A stretch of DNA of 64,000 bases. Origin: Dactylonectria macrodidyma (taxonomy: Eukaryota; Ascomycota; Sordariomycetes; Hypocreales; Nectriaceae). The DNA is taken from the NCBI GenBank assembly GCA_020744425.1, contig JAGMUV010000007.1, positions 1,364,001 to 1,428,000 on the forward strand, in the 5' to 3' direction. The position numbers and the translations under genes are program-made. Under the pieces are notes generated by a model. It saw nothing but the letters and a program-made list of their open reading frames with translations, was not told where the DNA came from and did no database searches. Positions 21,542 through 33,800 of this stretch are shown one piece after another (position 1 is the stretch's first letter; every line of letters starts with the position of its first letter).

Positions 21542-23928
21542 GGTGGCCGGGGAAATGGTGTTCTTTGCTGCCAACATTTTCAAGGTGGCTGGATGTGATG
21601 ATCCGCTTAGCATGCAGGGTTTGCGACAATGTCGTGGTTGCCGCAGGTGGTTGTGGGCATGCTGGGGCGGCTCGTTTGAGTCGAGAAGCAAGTCTGGCCA
21701 GATGGGTGCAGGACAATGGATGAAGCGAGCAAACAATATGCGCGACAGTGCTAGGTTGCGATCCGAGACATTCAAGTCAGGCAAGCGATGGCTTCTGTCG
21801 GCGGTGGCAAAGCCTCGACCAGCTGGCGACACGTCTATGCGGATGCGAGGGTGACCTAACACGTCGGGCTGGGGCAGGATGGTGCCGAGATCACGATACT
21901 GGCGAGCGCAGGGACGGACACGACATAGCTGAGGTCGGTACGGTCGCGTAAGATGTGGGAGTGCCTATGGTCGCAGCGGTGTGGTGCTAGTAGATGGGTA
22001 GCAAAGGCGACGCGACGCTGGGTTTCGAGCTGAGCAAAGGGAGAGCAAACAGGCGTTGACGCGGATGGTGGAGAGGCAAGCTCGAGGTGAGATAATGGCG
22101 AGAGGGAGTTGAATCACGAATGGATGACGGGGGGCGATGGGTAGAGGTAGAAGTGGAGGTGGCACTACCGAGTAGGGGCACGGAGCATATGGAGCCTTGG
22201 GGGCGCTAGAAACCAGTTGCCTCAGGGTGTTTGTTAGTGGTCCCAACGAGGTGCATTTCGCATTCCACAGGTGCAGCAGAGTGCAGCGACCTAGACCCAG
22301 GACCGCCCACAATCCACCACGGGTACATAGGCTGATCTGTCGTGACAGTGGACAGAGGACTCGGCCTGAATTGATCCAGTGGGTGGCTCAGTGGTGGTCC
22401 AGTGGCGGGTAGCATCCAAGTGGTGACCCCCCAGCGGTAGTCCAGTGGGGTGTCACAGCACTGACGCAACCAAAGTAACCCTCCAGGGGGCCTCCCCCAC
22501 TCCGCTCATTTGGACCAGGGCGATACTAGTTGACTGGGCCTTGCGTGCATGCGCATGCAACTGAATGGATACATGTCCGGAAGTATCGTCACTTTCAGCT
22601 GCGAAGGGACACATATAGTACGGACGTTTCGGGCGCCGTGTTCGGAAATGGGCTCAGGTTGTCCTGCGCGGGCTGCGCTGCGCTGCGCCGGGTGGACAAG
22701 CGAGACGTCTTTGCGTAGGCAAATGGATTCATTCGCATGTCCCGCTGGTCCATACGGTCCCCGGGAATGGGAAGATACTTCTGGGGAGGTATGGACGCAG
22801 TACTGCTAGGTAGACAGCTTGGTGGAGACGAAAGCGGAAGCGGAGCGTCAGGGAACAGCTGGGATGACATGGGATTGGGCTGGCTGAACGATGATTCCTT
22901 GATTTTTCTTTTTTCTCTTCTTCTCCTCAATAGCGAACACTAACGGACGACTCTGCAGGCTTCGCCCGTGTTGGCTGGTAGCTTTCCAGCATCTTTGTTT
23001 TAAGCGCACGCTGCCCCTGATAGCTGCCTTTGTCTTATGCAGCCGTCCTTCGAGGCCTTTGAGGCTTGATACGGTCAAGGGTCGAAGCAGGCACTCATTG
23101 GCTTGAGGATCGTATATGACTTTCCTCTCCGTCTCGATGAACCCGCGACTACCAACATGCGACCGTGGTGACGGCCAAAGTTTGCAAACCCCGCTCCATC
23201 TCCTTCTCACATTGGTGATGCAAGATGCGGTTGGATAAATGGATGGCCGAATGAATGGATTGGTCAAGTGTGCGAGCGTGTGAGTGGGTGCCCTCCCTTC
23301 CTCTTCCCTCCTCCTCCCTACCCTTCCCTTCCCCCTCCATCTCATAGCGGACCATATCAACCTCGAGGGACATAAGAGAGAGAGGGGAAGAATCGATCTC
23401 ACCTCGTGCTCTCGGCGGCGCTACATGAAGCATCCGAGACCAAGCCCCTAACGAATAGGCCGTGTCGAAGACGCAACCCGGGAGGATGCCGCTAACAGGA
23501 GACTGCATTCTGCAGCTCGCTCGCTGCAGGCTTGGAACGTCGTGACAGGCCACTCACAAGGCGAATCCTGCTCGCTCTTCCTCGCGACCCTCTTTCTTTT
23601 GCAGGGCCATGAACCGAATCAGAACCGAATCAGAACGTAGTGCTGCACGCCTGCAAGCCATCCAAAGCGGCCAGTCCTGTTAGCATGAGATAGGCAGGTC
23701 CTATTTTTTCCTGATACTTTGACTCGCCGTCCCTCACGTCCGTCCCCCCTCCACCCGGTGGCTGGTTATCGCTACGACTGGCAGCTACCACCATCCCTCC
23801 AAAACGGACCTTTGGTATGACTGGTTCCTATCTCCTCCGGTTCATCCCTCTCCGGACGCGATCTGGCATTCCATTCTAAGAGTGGGGTCCAGGTTGGCGG
23901 CCCGCGCCTGGGGGCCGTTCTGGCCCGT

Positions 23929-24003
23929 GGTGCTGGTGCCAGTGCCAGTGCCAGTGCCGGTGCTGGTGTTGGTACTGGTACTGGTACTGGTACTGGTACT
24001 GGG
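23929..24003. repeat. 6-bp minisatellite, GCCAGT grading to GGTACT
   Basis: About twelve 6-bp units. The 5' part reads as GCCAGT/GGTGCT variants and the 3' part as perfect GGTACT copies, a gradient expected when a new variant spreads from one end of an array. Confidence 0.85.
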
Positions 24004-27000
24004 CGATAGTTGGCCCATGGATGGCTGGCGGCGGTGGAGGGCGATCAGTCAAAGGTGGCCGTCAAAAAGGTGAGACAGGAAAATCGCCTCATACGCCCTG
24101 CATCTCGTACCGCGGAAGCAGTCTTGGGCCGCTGATTTGTCCAGCCCGTTGTTGTCTCTCTCTTTTTTCACCACTAGCCGTCTGGGTCCCTGAGTCCCTG
24201 CATCTTGCATCTTGCGCCTTGGTGATTTGCTTTCCAGTGTTTAGTGTCATGCTCCTTCACATCCGACACATACACGAGAATTGAGGCAGTCCGTTGACCT
24301 ATCAATCGACTGATCAAAAATGAGCATGAGTGGGCAGTGCCTTTTATTACGACTATGCATGTCTGAGCAAGACTCATCCCTCGTATTACCTTCCGTACCT
24401 AGCCATCTACCCTACAATGTCTCACTGAGTGGACAGTTATCGGTTAACTTACGGAGGATAATTTGCAGTCGCAGGGTGATGACACAGAGCCATTTTGTCC
24501 CCAGGTTGGACTCGCTCGGGGATTTCCAGTCCAATCCATGGCATGCAGCCCCTGTGCGCTCGCAGGAAACAAACAAGAATGTTTCGTACTACTGCGCCTA
24601 TATTTAGCTGTCCGCGTTGGCCCTCGCCACCAGGACGCACATAATAGAATCATCGCCCAAGCAACTGTAGTGGTCATGACATTTCATAGCGCTGCACATT
24701 GGCGGAAACAGGGACTCTGCATCTCTTCCAATGCCAGTGAATGAACCGAAGCATCCGTTATTAGAAGGACGCCCCCGAAACCTCTCATCGTTTGACTGGG
24801 TTTTTTTTTTTCAATTTTTTTTCAATTTTTTTTCTTCAAAGCAACTCGCGATCTTTGACCTCGGGATCGTAGCTGTCTATTCGTCGCCGACAACTTACGG
24901 CTGAAAAGCTTCCTACGCCCAGGTATCAGGCACCGCCCAATTGCACACTCTGATCGAGCATGTTAACTCCACACCCACTGACTGTTATACCGCCGTTGAA
25001 ATATAGCTTCAATAACATCTTGGTGGCCAAGGTCATGTCATGCACTTGTTGGACAGTACCCACGCGTCAAAGTTGTTCTCTGACAGATGCCTCCCGGCTG
25101 CGTGAACGCTCAGGCTCACCGTATTCGAGTAGCTGAGTTGGTACTCTCAGAGTTCGTCAACGACGACGGCCATGCTCTGGGGTACATGGGAGATTCCCCA
25201 TCTCGTGTGATAATCCGATAGCGGGTCGGATCTCAACCAGCCTTCATGATCGGATGCTCGATTGGATCCGACGCGGCGAACAAACTGGGGTGACCAAACT
25301 GGAATGGAATCATTTCTCGGTTCCATCTCAATACGAGTGCTCGTGGTGCGGGGAATAAGACCGCCTGGGTACTGATAGACAAAGCTGCCAATCGTCGTAT
25401 GCTGCCTAAAACGGCCCTTTTCGACAATGGCACATTGTCCGCATCTTTGTCATGTTTAGGTATCCTACAGAAAACCCCTCTCCAAAGGGCGGGAAGGAGC
25501 GACTGGAACGAGTGTTCGTGGCTGCTCGTATCGCAGAATGTGAGTCGCTTCTAGAGCAATCACCGAGACTGGTCACATCTCGATCATGGAGCGGGCTGGC
25601 TGCACTCACGAAATGTCGAAGGAGGCGTTTCTCCAGACACGGTCTCCGTGGGAAAGAACCCACGAATGTGTTTTCAGCAGAGGCCAGCCTGATATTTAAC
25701 ATTTTAACATTGGTGAATTTGTGGGCGACCGCAAGGCAGTGTTTTTTTTCTGGATACGAAATGCCGGCGTCTGACTGTGGCTGGGGCTGGAGGTGAGACA
25801 TGGGTCTGTGACTCTGTGTCGCTGCGTGTGGGTGTCATTGAGGCTGAAGTTGAGCCACCACCACCCTCGCCCGTCTGGCCCAGGCTGCTGGGCCAAGGTT
25901 CTCACGCAACGTTGCGATGGGTGGCAACCATTTTCGGAAGCAAGCCAACAAGCTTCCGTCACTGGATCCCCGAGTCTGGCGATGTTCTTTTTTGGGAAGA
26001 TTCTGGCTTCGGAGGCGTCTTCACCCGCACTGTTCGATGACTAGCATTTGCGAATCCGGTCCCTCCTCGCGCTGCGATTCGTGATGAGCCACACGACGGT
26101 GACGACCGCTCCGCCTGGAAGAGGCCCGAATATTCCGGTCTTGTGCCTGACTTGAGTCACCTGTCGGGCTTGTTATTTGGCGGGCATGGACATGGATGCA
26201 TCTATTGTCGACGCTCTGGACGTAATTGATGATCCGGTGGATCTTTCGACCTTAATTTTAGAGACGCCGAGGAGATGCTGGGCGGATCGGCTTGTCAAAG
26301 ACCCGGTGATGTGGTTATTCACGATGAGATCATCCCGTGCCCTGTCACCGACGCACATTCCACTGAATTTCATGGTGACTCCGGGGCCCGAACGGCTTGA
26401 CACGCCTGTGCGATGGCGGGACCGGCCGAATCGGTACCCGGAAAGGCCGGTCGGCACATGGCAGACGGCTAGCCTGAATCGAGACAAAGCCATGTCCCAA
26501 GAATAGCCCTGTCACGACTGACATCGCCTCCGCCCATCAGCAAAGATGGAGCTTGTGGCTTTCCAATTACTTGCTCTGTTGAGTGTCGCCGGCCTCTTGT
26601 CATATCGACAGATTTCACATGGAATCACCTATCATAGGCCTCCCGTCATAGGGCTCCCGGACATCGGCACGCTTAGGGTCTGACAGGTTTACCCTCCAAA
26701 ACCCCAAGTCCCTTGTGGCATAATGCAGCCCTCTCCAACGACCCACCCGGAATCGCTGGTGATGACATACGCGGGGATAAGATACCGACACTGCATATGA
26801 CGAATGGGTCCAGGTTTTCGTTGTTGCTTTGCAAGCATGAAAAAGCAGCAGCTTGGAGGACGAGAGCAGAGTTGAGCATACGACGGACGCCTTGGAGGTT
26901 TCCTCTTTAGGAAATGGTGGGAGGGTTGGGAGTGGTTGTCAGCATTACGGCGGCCCACGTTCGCCCACTTAGACATCGCGCACCTCGTATCGGGTTCGCC

Positions 27001-27189
27001 ATTTCTTCTAGCCACGCGGGCTATGGCCTTATCAGCCTGCAACTGGGTCGGCCGCCATTGGCCCCGCTCGCCGTCAAGAGCCAACTTTGGTCCGGAGAGA
27101 AGAAGTCTTACTTGCCGAACTAAGACACCCGGGGCGGCCATGAGATGTTGGGACTATAAGGACGACGCTGCCTGATCTTTCATCTGGTC

Positions 27190-27333
27190 GTACATCATCT
27201 TAGTACATCATCTCAGTACACCATCGTCTCTCGCTTAGTATTCGGCTTTGTGGATCTATCCCTTCGTTTAAACAGAGACAAGGAACAAGGAACAAGGAAC
27301 AAATAACACCAAGTAACACCAAGAAACACCAAG
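27190..27333 (+). repeat. three consecutive short tandem arrays before the GPI-type gene
   Basis: A 13-bp unit (GTACATCATCTTA, about 2.7 copies, 27190-27225), a 7-bp unit (ACAAGGA, three copies, 27278-27298) and a 10-bp unit (AAGTAACACC-like, three copies, 27301-27330) lie one after another just ahead of the start codon at 27342. The last two are A-rich and probably fall in the 5' leader. Confidence 0.8.
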
Positions 27334-27341
27334 AACTCAAG

Positions 27342-28285
27342 ATGAGAACCACCACTCTCCTAGTTGTTGCCGCCGCGGCTGTTGCCAACGCCGGATACAC
27401 AAACGGCAACGGAACATACGTCTGCGGAAGGCCAAACGCCAACTACTGCCTGGGTGACGACATCATCCTAAGGTGCGACGCATACGGCCATGGTACACCT
27501 GGACGATGCTCAGACAACCTCTCTGGATATCCTCCTGCCGGCGGTGTTGGCAGTTGCTACGAGAAGTCTGGATCATATGGCGATGCCGCTTGTGAGAAGA
27601 ACGTGAGTGATTATACCTTGGATAAATGAGATGACTTATGCTGACCCAATCACTTCAGTGTGTGGTCTATGCCGATCCACCTTACACCCTCCCCCCCGCG
27701 CTGTGCCAGCCCAGTTACACAGGCACATCCTCAACCCCCGAGTCCACCACGAATGTCTATACTGAGCATGTCCCGGTGACGACTAAGCCAGTCTACTACA
27801 ACTCTACGGTGCCAGGAGAGCCAAGCTATACCGGCGAGCCCGCACCGCCCGTGAGCTACACGACCAAGTGTGCTACTTACACCTATCCCAACCCCACCAA
27901 GTCTGGAGAGTCCATCACCCGGACCATCACCTACACCGTGCCGGCCTACCCCCCTCACAGCAGCAACGCAACCGCGACGTACAACCCGCCTACCAACCCG
28001 CCTCACACCACTTTTGTCCCTGTCACATCTGAGCCAGCACACAACAACGGCTCCTGCGCCTCGTGCACTGGCGGCAACGGAGGCTACGGCAACGGGGGCA
28101 ACGGAGGCTACGGCAACGGGGGCAACGGGGGCCAAAACGGAGGCGAGTCTGCTACCCGGCTTCCCGTTGGCCCCGCTTCCACCTCCGCTTCCGGCCCCGA
28201 AACGATCCCGACGGGCGGCGCCGCAGCTAATGCGGTGAGCGGCGTGCTCGCCGTCGTCGGCATTGCGGCCGCCTTCCTTGTTTAA
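27342..28285 (+). CDS. secreted Cys-rich protein with GPI-anchor signal
   Basis: Two exons, 27342-27602 and 27659-28285 (56-nt intron), give 295 aa. A signal peptide (residues 1-17, MRTTTLLVVAAAAVANA) is followed by an eight-cysteine module of about 80 residues (CGRPNANYCLGDDIILRC ... CEKNCVVYADPPY). Then come a long Ser/Thr/Pro-rich stalk suited to O-glycosylation with several N-x-S/T sites, a Gly/Asn repeat (TGGNGGYGNGGNGGYGNGG), and a C-terminal hydrophobic segment (ANAVSGVLAVVGIAAAFLV) after small residues, the pattern of a GPI signal. Likely a cell-wall or plasma-membrane surface protein. The Cys module resembles one in many uncharacterised fungal surface proteins; it does not match the usual CFEM spacing. 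Function unknown. Confidence 0.88.
28073..28133 (+). repeat. 24-bp coding repeat in the GPI-type gene
   Basis: Two exact 24-bp units and a partial third encode GNGGYGNG. Near-identical units in a surface-protein stalk can expand or contract without shifting the frame. Confidence 0.85.
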
Positions 28286-28573
28286 GCCGTCATAAAATAA
28301 CTTTTTGCTTTTTTACACTCCTTCAGCGCAATGGGCCAGCGAAGCATTTTTGGAATTCATTTTTGGTTTTCGTCGCATGGGTGATTGGCGTTGGGGCATG
28401 CTACCATGCTATTTAGTGGTCACGGGCTGAATAGGACTGACCAAACGGATGGGAAACCCCATGGCTATGGGAAGGCATGCGTCTATCTATAGATAGCTAC
28501 GCGCATTCATTATCTTAATGTTATATACATCAATCATTACTTTGAACCAAACACTCCTTAGCATTAGCTCAAG

Positions 28574-29182
28574 TCACTCCTTTACCTCAACCGCGTCGTT
28601 TCCCGATGAGCCGTCCCATTGAGCGAACATAGGTGCCCCCATCTCCATGCCGACACAAGGATCGATTTCCAAACCGTAACCTGCGGCTTCTCGGTGCAGT
28701 AGAAAATCAAATACCCAAGCGTGCGGCGTCGGACCGTCGTCTGGAGCCAGGTAGCTCAGATACAGCGCATACCGAAACAGCGCCTCCCGCAGCACCGCCT
28801 CGGTCATGTCAGCCCTGTCGAGGCCCTTCTGCAGTCCGGCAATGGTCAACCTCCGGCCGGCGCCCGGGTGCCGCGAGGGAACCCATGGCTCGCCGCGCAA
28901 GCCGGCCCAGAGGGCGAGCAAGAACGGCTCTACGACAGGCAGGCCGTCCGGGACGTTGCAGCGCGGGGACCATATGGAGCGGCGACGGCGATTGAGGTCT
29001 CGCGAGAGCGACGTGAGGGTGGCCTCGGCTGCAAGCGGGTCCACGAAGGAGGTGAGGATGCCAAAGGTACGCTTTGAGAGGATAGCGTTGAAGGCGCGAG
29101 AGGTCAGACGGGCCGCCTTGCAACTTGAGATTGGGATGCAATGGAGAATCTCAACGAGGAGTTCTGACGGAAGCCTGTCCAT
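28574..29182 (-). CDS. F-box protein
   Basis: Intronless, 202 aa. The N-terminus MDRLPSELLVEILHCIP, followed by SCKAARLTSRAFNAIL, is a typical F-box (residues 1-40), which binds Skp1 in SCF ubiquitin ligases. The rest has no leucine-rich or WD repeats; it resembles the short helical C-terminal regions of many ascomycete F-box proteins of unknown target. It converges on the GPI-type gene. Confidence 0.8.
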   Translation of the reverse strand: MDRLPSELLVEILHCIPISSCKAARLTSRAFNAILSKRTFGILTSFVDPLAAEATLTSLSRDLNRRRRSIWSPRCNVPDGLPVVEPFLLALWAGLRGEPWVPSRHPGAGRRLTIAGLQKGLDRADMTEAVLREALFRYALYLSYLAPDDGPTPHAWVFDFLLHREAAGYGLEIDPCVGMEMGAPMFAQWDGSSGNDAVEVKE

Positions 29183-29637
29183 TATCGCCTCTGAAGAACG
29201 AGCTGGTGAATCCCGATGAATGATGAGATCAAGTACGTAGTGAAGTGTAGGGAGTAAGATGGGGTTGAAACTCGAGGCTGTGACGGTTGGGACGATATGT
29301 CTCTGAAGTCATCCACAATGTTTGGTCGCGCAACCCATGAAACACAAGACGAACTTCAACCAACACCTCGCAACGCGGGACGACTTGATTATCGTCAGCA
29401 GGAGGCTATCTCTCTAGACGATATTCACGTTTCCGGTTCTGAGTGAGACGTCAGATGAGATGTTATTCCAAGGATCTTCGGCTGACAGGCTCCATTTGCT
29501 CATGTAAGACGGCGTATTAGTGCTCACGGCCCAGACATACAGGGCTATGGAGTCAATAATAAATTATCTGCATGAACCTTGATGACTCTACCCGCAAAGG
29601 TTCAATTTCCTCCATATCCTTCACACGCGGTGTTTCT
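29183..29637. other. intergenic, 0.45 kb
   Basis: Promoter of the F-box gene and 3' region of the HD-domain gene. No gene seen. Confidence 0.5.
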
Positions 29638-30270
29638 TCACATAACCTGCTCCCCAGTCTCCGCCTCCCACCACTGTTTCATGAGTCGCAACCTCTCTGT
29701 CCGCTCTTTGGCTAGCCGGCGGCCTTCGTCCGTCTTCATCATGCCCTCGAGCAGCAGCAGCTTATCGTCAAAGTGCTCCATGGTGTTTTCCAGCGTGCGG
29801 CTCTTGGCACCGCCAAAGGCAAAGGTCCTGGCGATACCCACGGCGCCGATGGCATCCAGGCGGTCCGCGTCCTGCACGACGGCCAGCTCTGGGTGCTTGT
29901 CGATGAGCGCGAGCACGCGCGCCGGGTCCTTGATCTCGGACGAGTAGCTGACGCCTAAGCAGATGGCCTGGGCGGCTTCGGCGAGGGTCTCGGGCACGTT
30001 GAGGGAGCGCAGGTACGCGTAAACCATGCGGGAGGCGTCCTCGCCCGGCTTCAGGTACTTCTTGTCACCGACGTCGTGGAGGAGCGCGACGAGGGTGACG
30101 AGGGGCCGGTGGGTGTTGGGCGTGTGCGATTGGATGTGCTGAGAGAGCCGGAGGACGCGCTGAATGTGGTTGAAGTCGTGAGAGGCGTCGTAGTTGGACA
30201 TGTAGCGCTCGACATAGCCCGTCACCTGGGCGATGAGGGCGTCATCCACGATGAATTCTTGGGATGCCAT
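29638..30270 (-). CDS. HD-domain phosphohydrolase
   Basis: Intronless, 210 aa. Metal-dependent HD-superfamily hydrolase of the small stand-alone (YedJ-like) type. Metal ligands are visible: His31 ([15 protein letters not shown]), His65-Asp66 ([13 protein letters not shown]) and Asp134/Asp136 ([20 protein letters not shown]). The last motif, [16 protein letters not shown], is diagnostic of this subfamily. Substrate uncertain, probably a nucleotide or phosphorylated metabolite. No targeting signal. Confidence 0.88.
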   Translation of the reverse strand: MASQEFIVDDALIAQVTGYVERYMSNYDASHDFNHIQRVLRLSQHIQSHTPNTHRPLVTLVALLHDVGDKKYLKPGEDASRMVYAYLRSLNVPETLAEAAQAICLGVSYSSEIKDPARVLALIDKHPELAVVQDADRLDAIGAVGIARTFAFGGAKSRTLENTMEHFDDKLLLLEGMMKTDEGRRLAKERTERLRLMKQWWEAETGEQVM

Positions 30271-30739
30271 GATTGTAGATGTCGTTCTGGATGTTGATTT
30301 TTTCGTATGTGATGTTAAATATTGGTGTCAAGCGGAAAGAGGAGAGATCTTATGCGTGCTTCCCGTTCTTGGCGATAGCCGTAGTTGCCCTGTGAAACAA
30401 ACGAGTTCTCACGAGTCTGTATTAGTGTTAATAGTAGGAACCCAAGACATGGATAAACCCCCATTCAGAACCCTGGCATTTATAATCAGCTTGTACCTTA
30501 AACTCGAAAACCCACCATCGGCATAAGACTCATCGTGGATATCGGCATGATATCTCGAAAAGGCAAATCAATTTACGCAAGGGCCGATCCAGCGTCGTTG
30601 CCTAAGCTTTCACGATGGCCCACAGCGACGCGCTGTGTGATCGTGCAAACTCCCCTGTCCGAAAACAAAGACGAGAGACAGAGCAAAAAAGATTTTCATC
30701 AAAAAATTTCAATAGCCTGTGTGACACAGGCGGCTGGAT
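30271..30739. other. intergenic between HD gene and tRNA gene
   Basis: Promoter of the HD-domain gene plus the trailer and terminator of the tRNA gene. No protein-coding gene seen. Confidence 0.5.
30701..30706 (-). terminator. RNA polymerase III terminator (T6 on the minus strand)
   Basis: Six A residues on the plus strand read as TTTTTT downstream of the tRNA-Asp gene. A 17-nt palindrome (30715-30731) lies between the tRNA 3' end and this run. Confidence 0.7.
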
Positions 30740-30811
30740 CTCTCCCGCCGGGAATTGAACCCGGGTCTCAAGCGTGACAAGCTTGCATACTGACCACTAT
30801 ACTACGGAAGA
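30740..30811 (-). tRNA. tRNA-Asp (anticodon GTC)
   Basis: 72 nt, no intron. The acceptor stem TCTTCCG pairs with CGGGAGA (one T-G pair), and the discriminator is G, as expected for eukaryotic tRNA-Asp. The anticodon stem CAAGC/GCTTG encloses the loop TTGTCAC, with GTC at positions 34-36. The T arm is CCGGG-TTCAATT-CCCGG, and the D arm contains AGTGGTCA. CCA is not encoded. Internal A and B boxes are present. Confidence 0.95.
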
Positions 30812-33800
30812 TGGCAGGCGTTTGACGCCTGTGTAGGTGGTTTGTGGCGGAGTGGCCAGCTATTTTGGTCTATGAGGCCTTTCTCAGATCCACAATATGT
30901 CCACCTTCTCCATCACTCTCTTCTAGCTCTTTCCTCCTCTTCCTCATTTTCCTCCATGATTGTTGTCTGTGACTTGCAAAATTATGAACGATTTTTTTTT
31001 TCGCCGAAAAATTTGCTGCTCTAGATTCCTCCCCACGAGCCTCCCAAGGGACATATCCCGAGATCAAGGACGACGACAGAGAGCAATTCTCTAGCCCTGA
31101 GACTTACACAATTCTAGGAGGTGTCACCACTTACTACAGTATGAGATGGTATCAGCAGCATGTCATTAAGTTTATTATATATTGCATTTGGTGAAAAAGG
31201 CTTGCAGTCGCGCATCACCATTAGCACATCGAACAACTCACGTCTGCGGTATGTGACGTTCAGCTTCAGCTTGGAGTTGACTCGTTGAAGGTTTCGCCAA
31301 CTCTGTCAGTGCCCAACCGCGACGTGTAGAGCATTCCGTATTATATCCATCCAGTTCTCAGAACTCAACATTGATGGGTCTCACAAGTCGCTATGCGACT
31401 GGTGACACTTTGGAAGAGGACAAATGGTACACCTTCAAAGTCTAGTACCATTGGTAAATCGTCAGCCTTGAAGATAAAATGGATGGTATTTATAGTGTTG
31501 AGCCATCAGACATATCCCCTCGTAACCTTCCTGTCTTGATGTTAGAACGGCATGGTGAAGCTCAAGTATTCACGCGAGGTCAAGTCAAACAACGCAGAGA
31601 AGCCTCAGTCAGAAGCTTCTCAAAGGCAGCATGTACGGATCTTTCGTTCCTGCGAGCAGGTCTGTAGGTAGGCTGTTCCAATGCTTGAGATATGACACTA
31701 ACTCCACCCAAAATTTCTGGAGCCAGACTTTGACTCCATCGCTAGACAAATTATCCTTAGGTAACTGCCATGTTAAGCCCAGGAACTGCGCTTGGGAAGG
31801 CAAGTCAATATCACACCGCCAAGCGGCTATTCTCCCTTGTGATTGACCGAGGCAACGCCTATTTGCACACCAGGTTGAAGGATGCTCTGGTCATCTAGGA
31901 AGTGGTGGGTTGCAGTCGCGAAGAGGTTGATCAATTGCGTGAGAGGCTTGGGCAAGCCAGTCACAAACCCGCAGATAGTGAGCGCTATCCTCGCGATCTA
32001 GAGCCTGACTCGAGGGGGTCACCATGCCGAGAATCATACACATGATGTCAACTCTGCCATCCACCTACCCCACACCAGTCCAAATACATTTTCAGCTTCC
32101 CGTTTCCACAGAAGACACCGAAGATCTTTCGCTCCTTTGGCGTCCTTAGATCAAGTCATTCTAGGCAAGAGGTCCGTGGGCCCCCCTCTCGCAAGCAAGA
32201 CTTGGTGGTGAATGGACGACGGCCAGGAACACGAGAGGTGGGAACTGTGTAGCGTGTGACTACCCTCACATACCCGCCGGGGCTAAAGTGTATGGCATGC
32301 ATGGAACCGTCTGAAGGGCAGCGTAATAAAGGGCGTCGATGGCGGGTGAGGGATGTGAGTGGGACGGGGTCAGCCTTCGGAGACACGCGGGCGGGCCGCA
32401 GAAACAAAGGCCGTGGTATCCTTGTCTGAGCATGGTTCAAACATGTTTTCCAATCCGGTCCAGTCTGGCCGGCAAGAACAAGAACAATAGACTGGGGCCT
32501 CGGTGTGGACTGTGGAGAAGTGACTACAGCAGAGCGAATTTGTTGCAAGCTTGGTCTTTTGTTGACCCTCTTTTCCTGGTACTCTTTGTAGCATAGTCAA
32601 AGTCACGAAGCAATAATAGAGTGGTCCATGTTGATGGAGCAAGTGGGAGGGGTTACTGGTCGGCTAGAAAGGCGGGTGTACCTTGGAGCCTTTGTCATCT
32701 GCGACATAGGCCTATGACTTGTGTGGATGTCTCGGATATGGACGCCAGCACCAGAATAGCACATGTTGGCAACTGTATTTCCCAGAGCTGTGAGCTATCA
32801 ATCTCCATTGGCGCCGTGACGCATTACGCAGTATCGAGTTGATTGCGTGCGTCTCAGCTGCGTCATTGACCGACGGCAGCCAAGGGAGGAGGATAAGAGT
32901 AGCATGAACAGGAGCAATGGAGCATGTCAATCGCGGCCGCGTGCGCTCTCCGACTCGCTCGATCCCCGAATGGCTGCATGCGCATCCCGCAGCGGTGCAT
33001 TCCGGAGATGGTAGAGTTTGCTAGACTTGCCAATGGGCGACGAGTGACAGGCATGACAGGCATATCGAGAGGGTAGGATCATGGATCATGATGGATGTGA
33101 GCGACTTGCATGATCCATGGCTAGTACGGGTGGGCGAGTTAGTGCCGGGCAGAGTTGAGAAGGCAGGCAGAGGAGTAGAGAGACCAGGCAGAGAAGAGGT
33201 GGCCAGCCCATCACATCCAGAAATCAAAGGAGGGCATCCTGAATGGCTGAAGGGTAGGTTGGTGGGAGAGTGAAGCATAGACACTGGCCCGCCTATTGGG
33301 CGAGCTGCAGCGTGACGAAAGGCCTAGCCCCGCGGTGGCACGAGCCAACCAGAGCCGCGGAATAGACGCCCAGACGAGTGGGCAGAGCGGGCAGGCCCTG
33401 AGGCAGCTGGAAGCGGACGCGGTAGCGGTGTCTTAGTGGCCTGGTGCCGGGGGGGTTCCCCCACTGAGATGCTGCTAAATGCTGCTAAATGCTGCTAAAT
33501 TTTGCAACCTTCTCGCGGCTGGCGATAGCTTGAGAGGGGGTCGGGACAGGGGGCTGACGAGTGGACCTCATGCTTAACCGCCGACGTCGTCGCCCGGATG
33601 TGTGATGAGCGACAACGCCGCTGCTGGGCACCCACACCGCGAACTTGGTGTTTCCTGGCACCGGGCATGTCATTGGACGGCTTGGGTAGCCTTCGAGGAC
33701 ATCGACATGCGGAAGCTGCAGCAGCCTGCACACGCACTCGGACCCGTGCTCACTGACTGCTGCCCGCTGGGATCCCAGTCTGTGACAACCAGTCCCGTCA

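Larger units (their letters stand above)
21542..27341. other. 5.8-kb interval with no recognised gene
   Basis: Contains the leader of the large minus-strand ORF and the promoter of the GPI-type gene, but no protein I can recognise in between. Frames of 80-180 codons exist (for example near 22848-23553 and 26173-26506) but overlap on both strands and lack motifs. Visible structure: a cluster of CAGTGG words at about 22376-22455, a 6-bp minisatellite at 23929-24003, and phased T-runs at about 24800-24836. Confidence 0.45.

Noticed and set aside
21542..21862. Longer N-terminus for the large minus-strand ORF
   Set aside because: The open frame continues by chance; composition changes and the ATG at 21541 has the better context.
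22848..23553. Minus-strand frames of 134 and 184 codons
   Set aside because: Low-complexity Arg/Gly/Glu text from a purine-rich stretch; no motif and no splice structure giving a longer protein.
26173..26506. Paired sense/antisense frames of about 105-109 codons
   Set aside because: Both strands are open across the same bases, as expected from G/C-rich non-coding sequence; neither protein shows a recognisable feature.
31609..31803. Small minus-strand frame (MPSQAQFLGLTWQLPKDN...) as a transposon relic
   Set aside because: It reads like protein for a short stretch, but I could not tie it to any transposase or integrase family, and no terminal repeats are visible.
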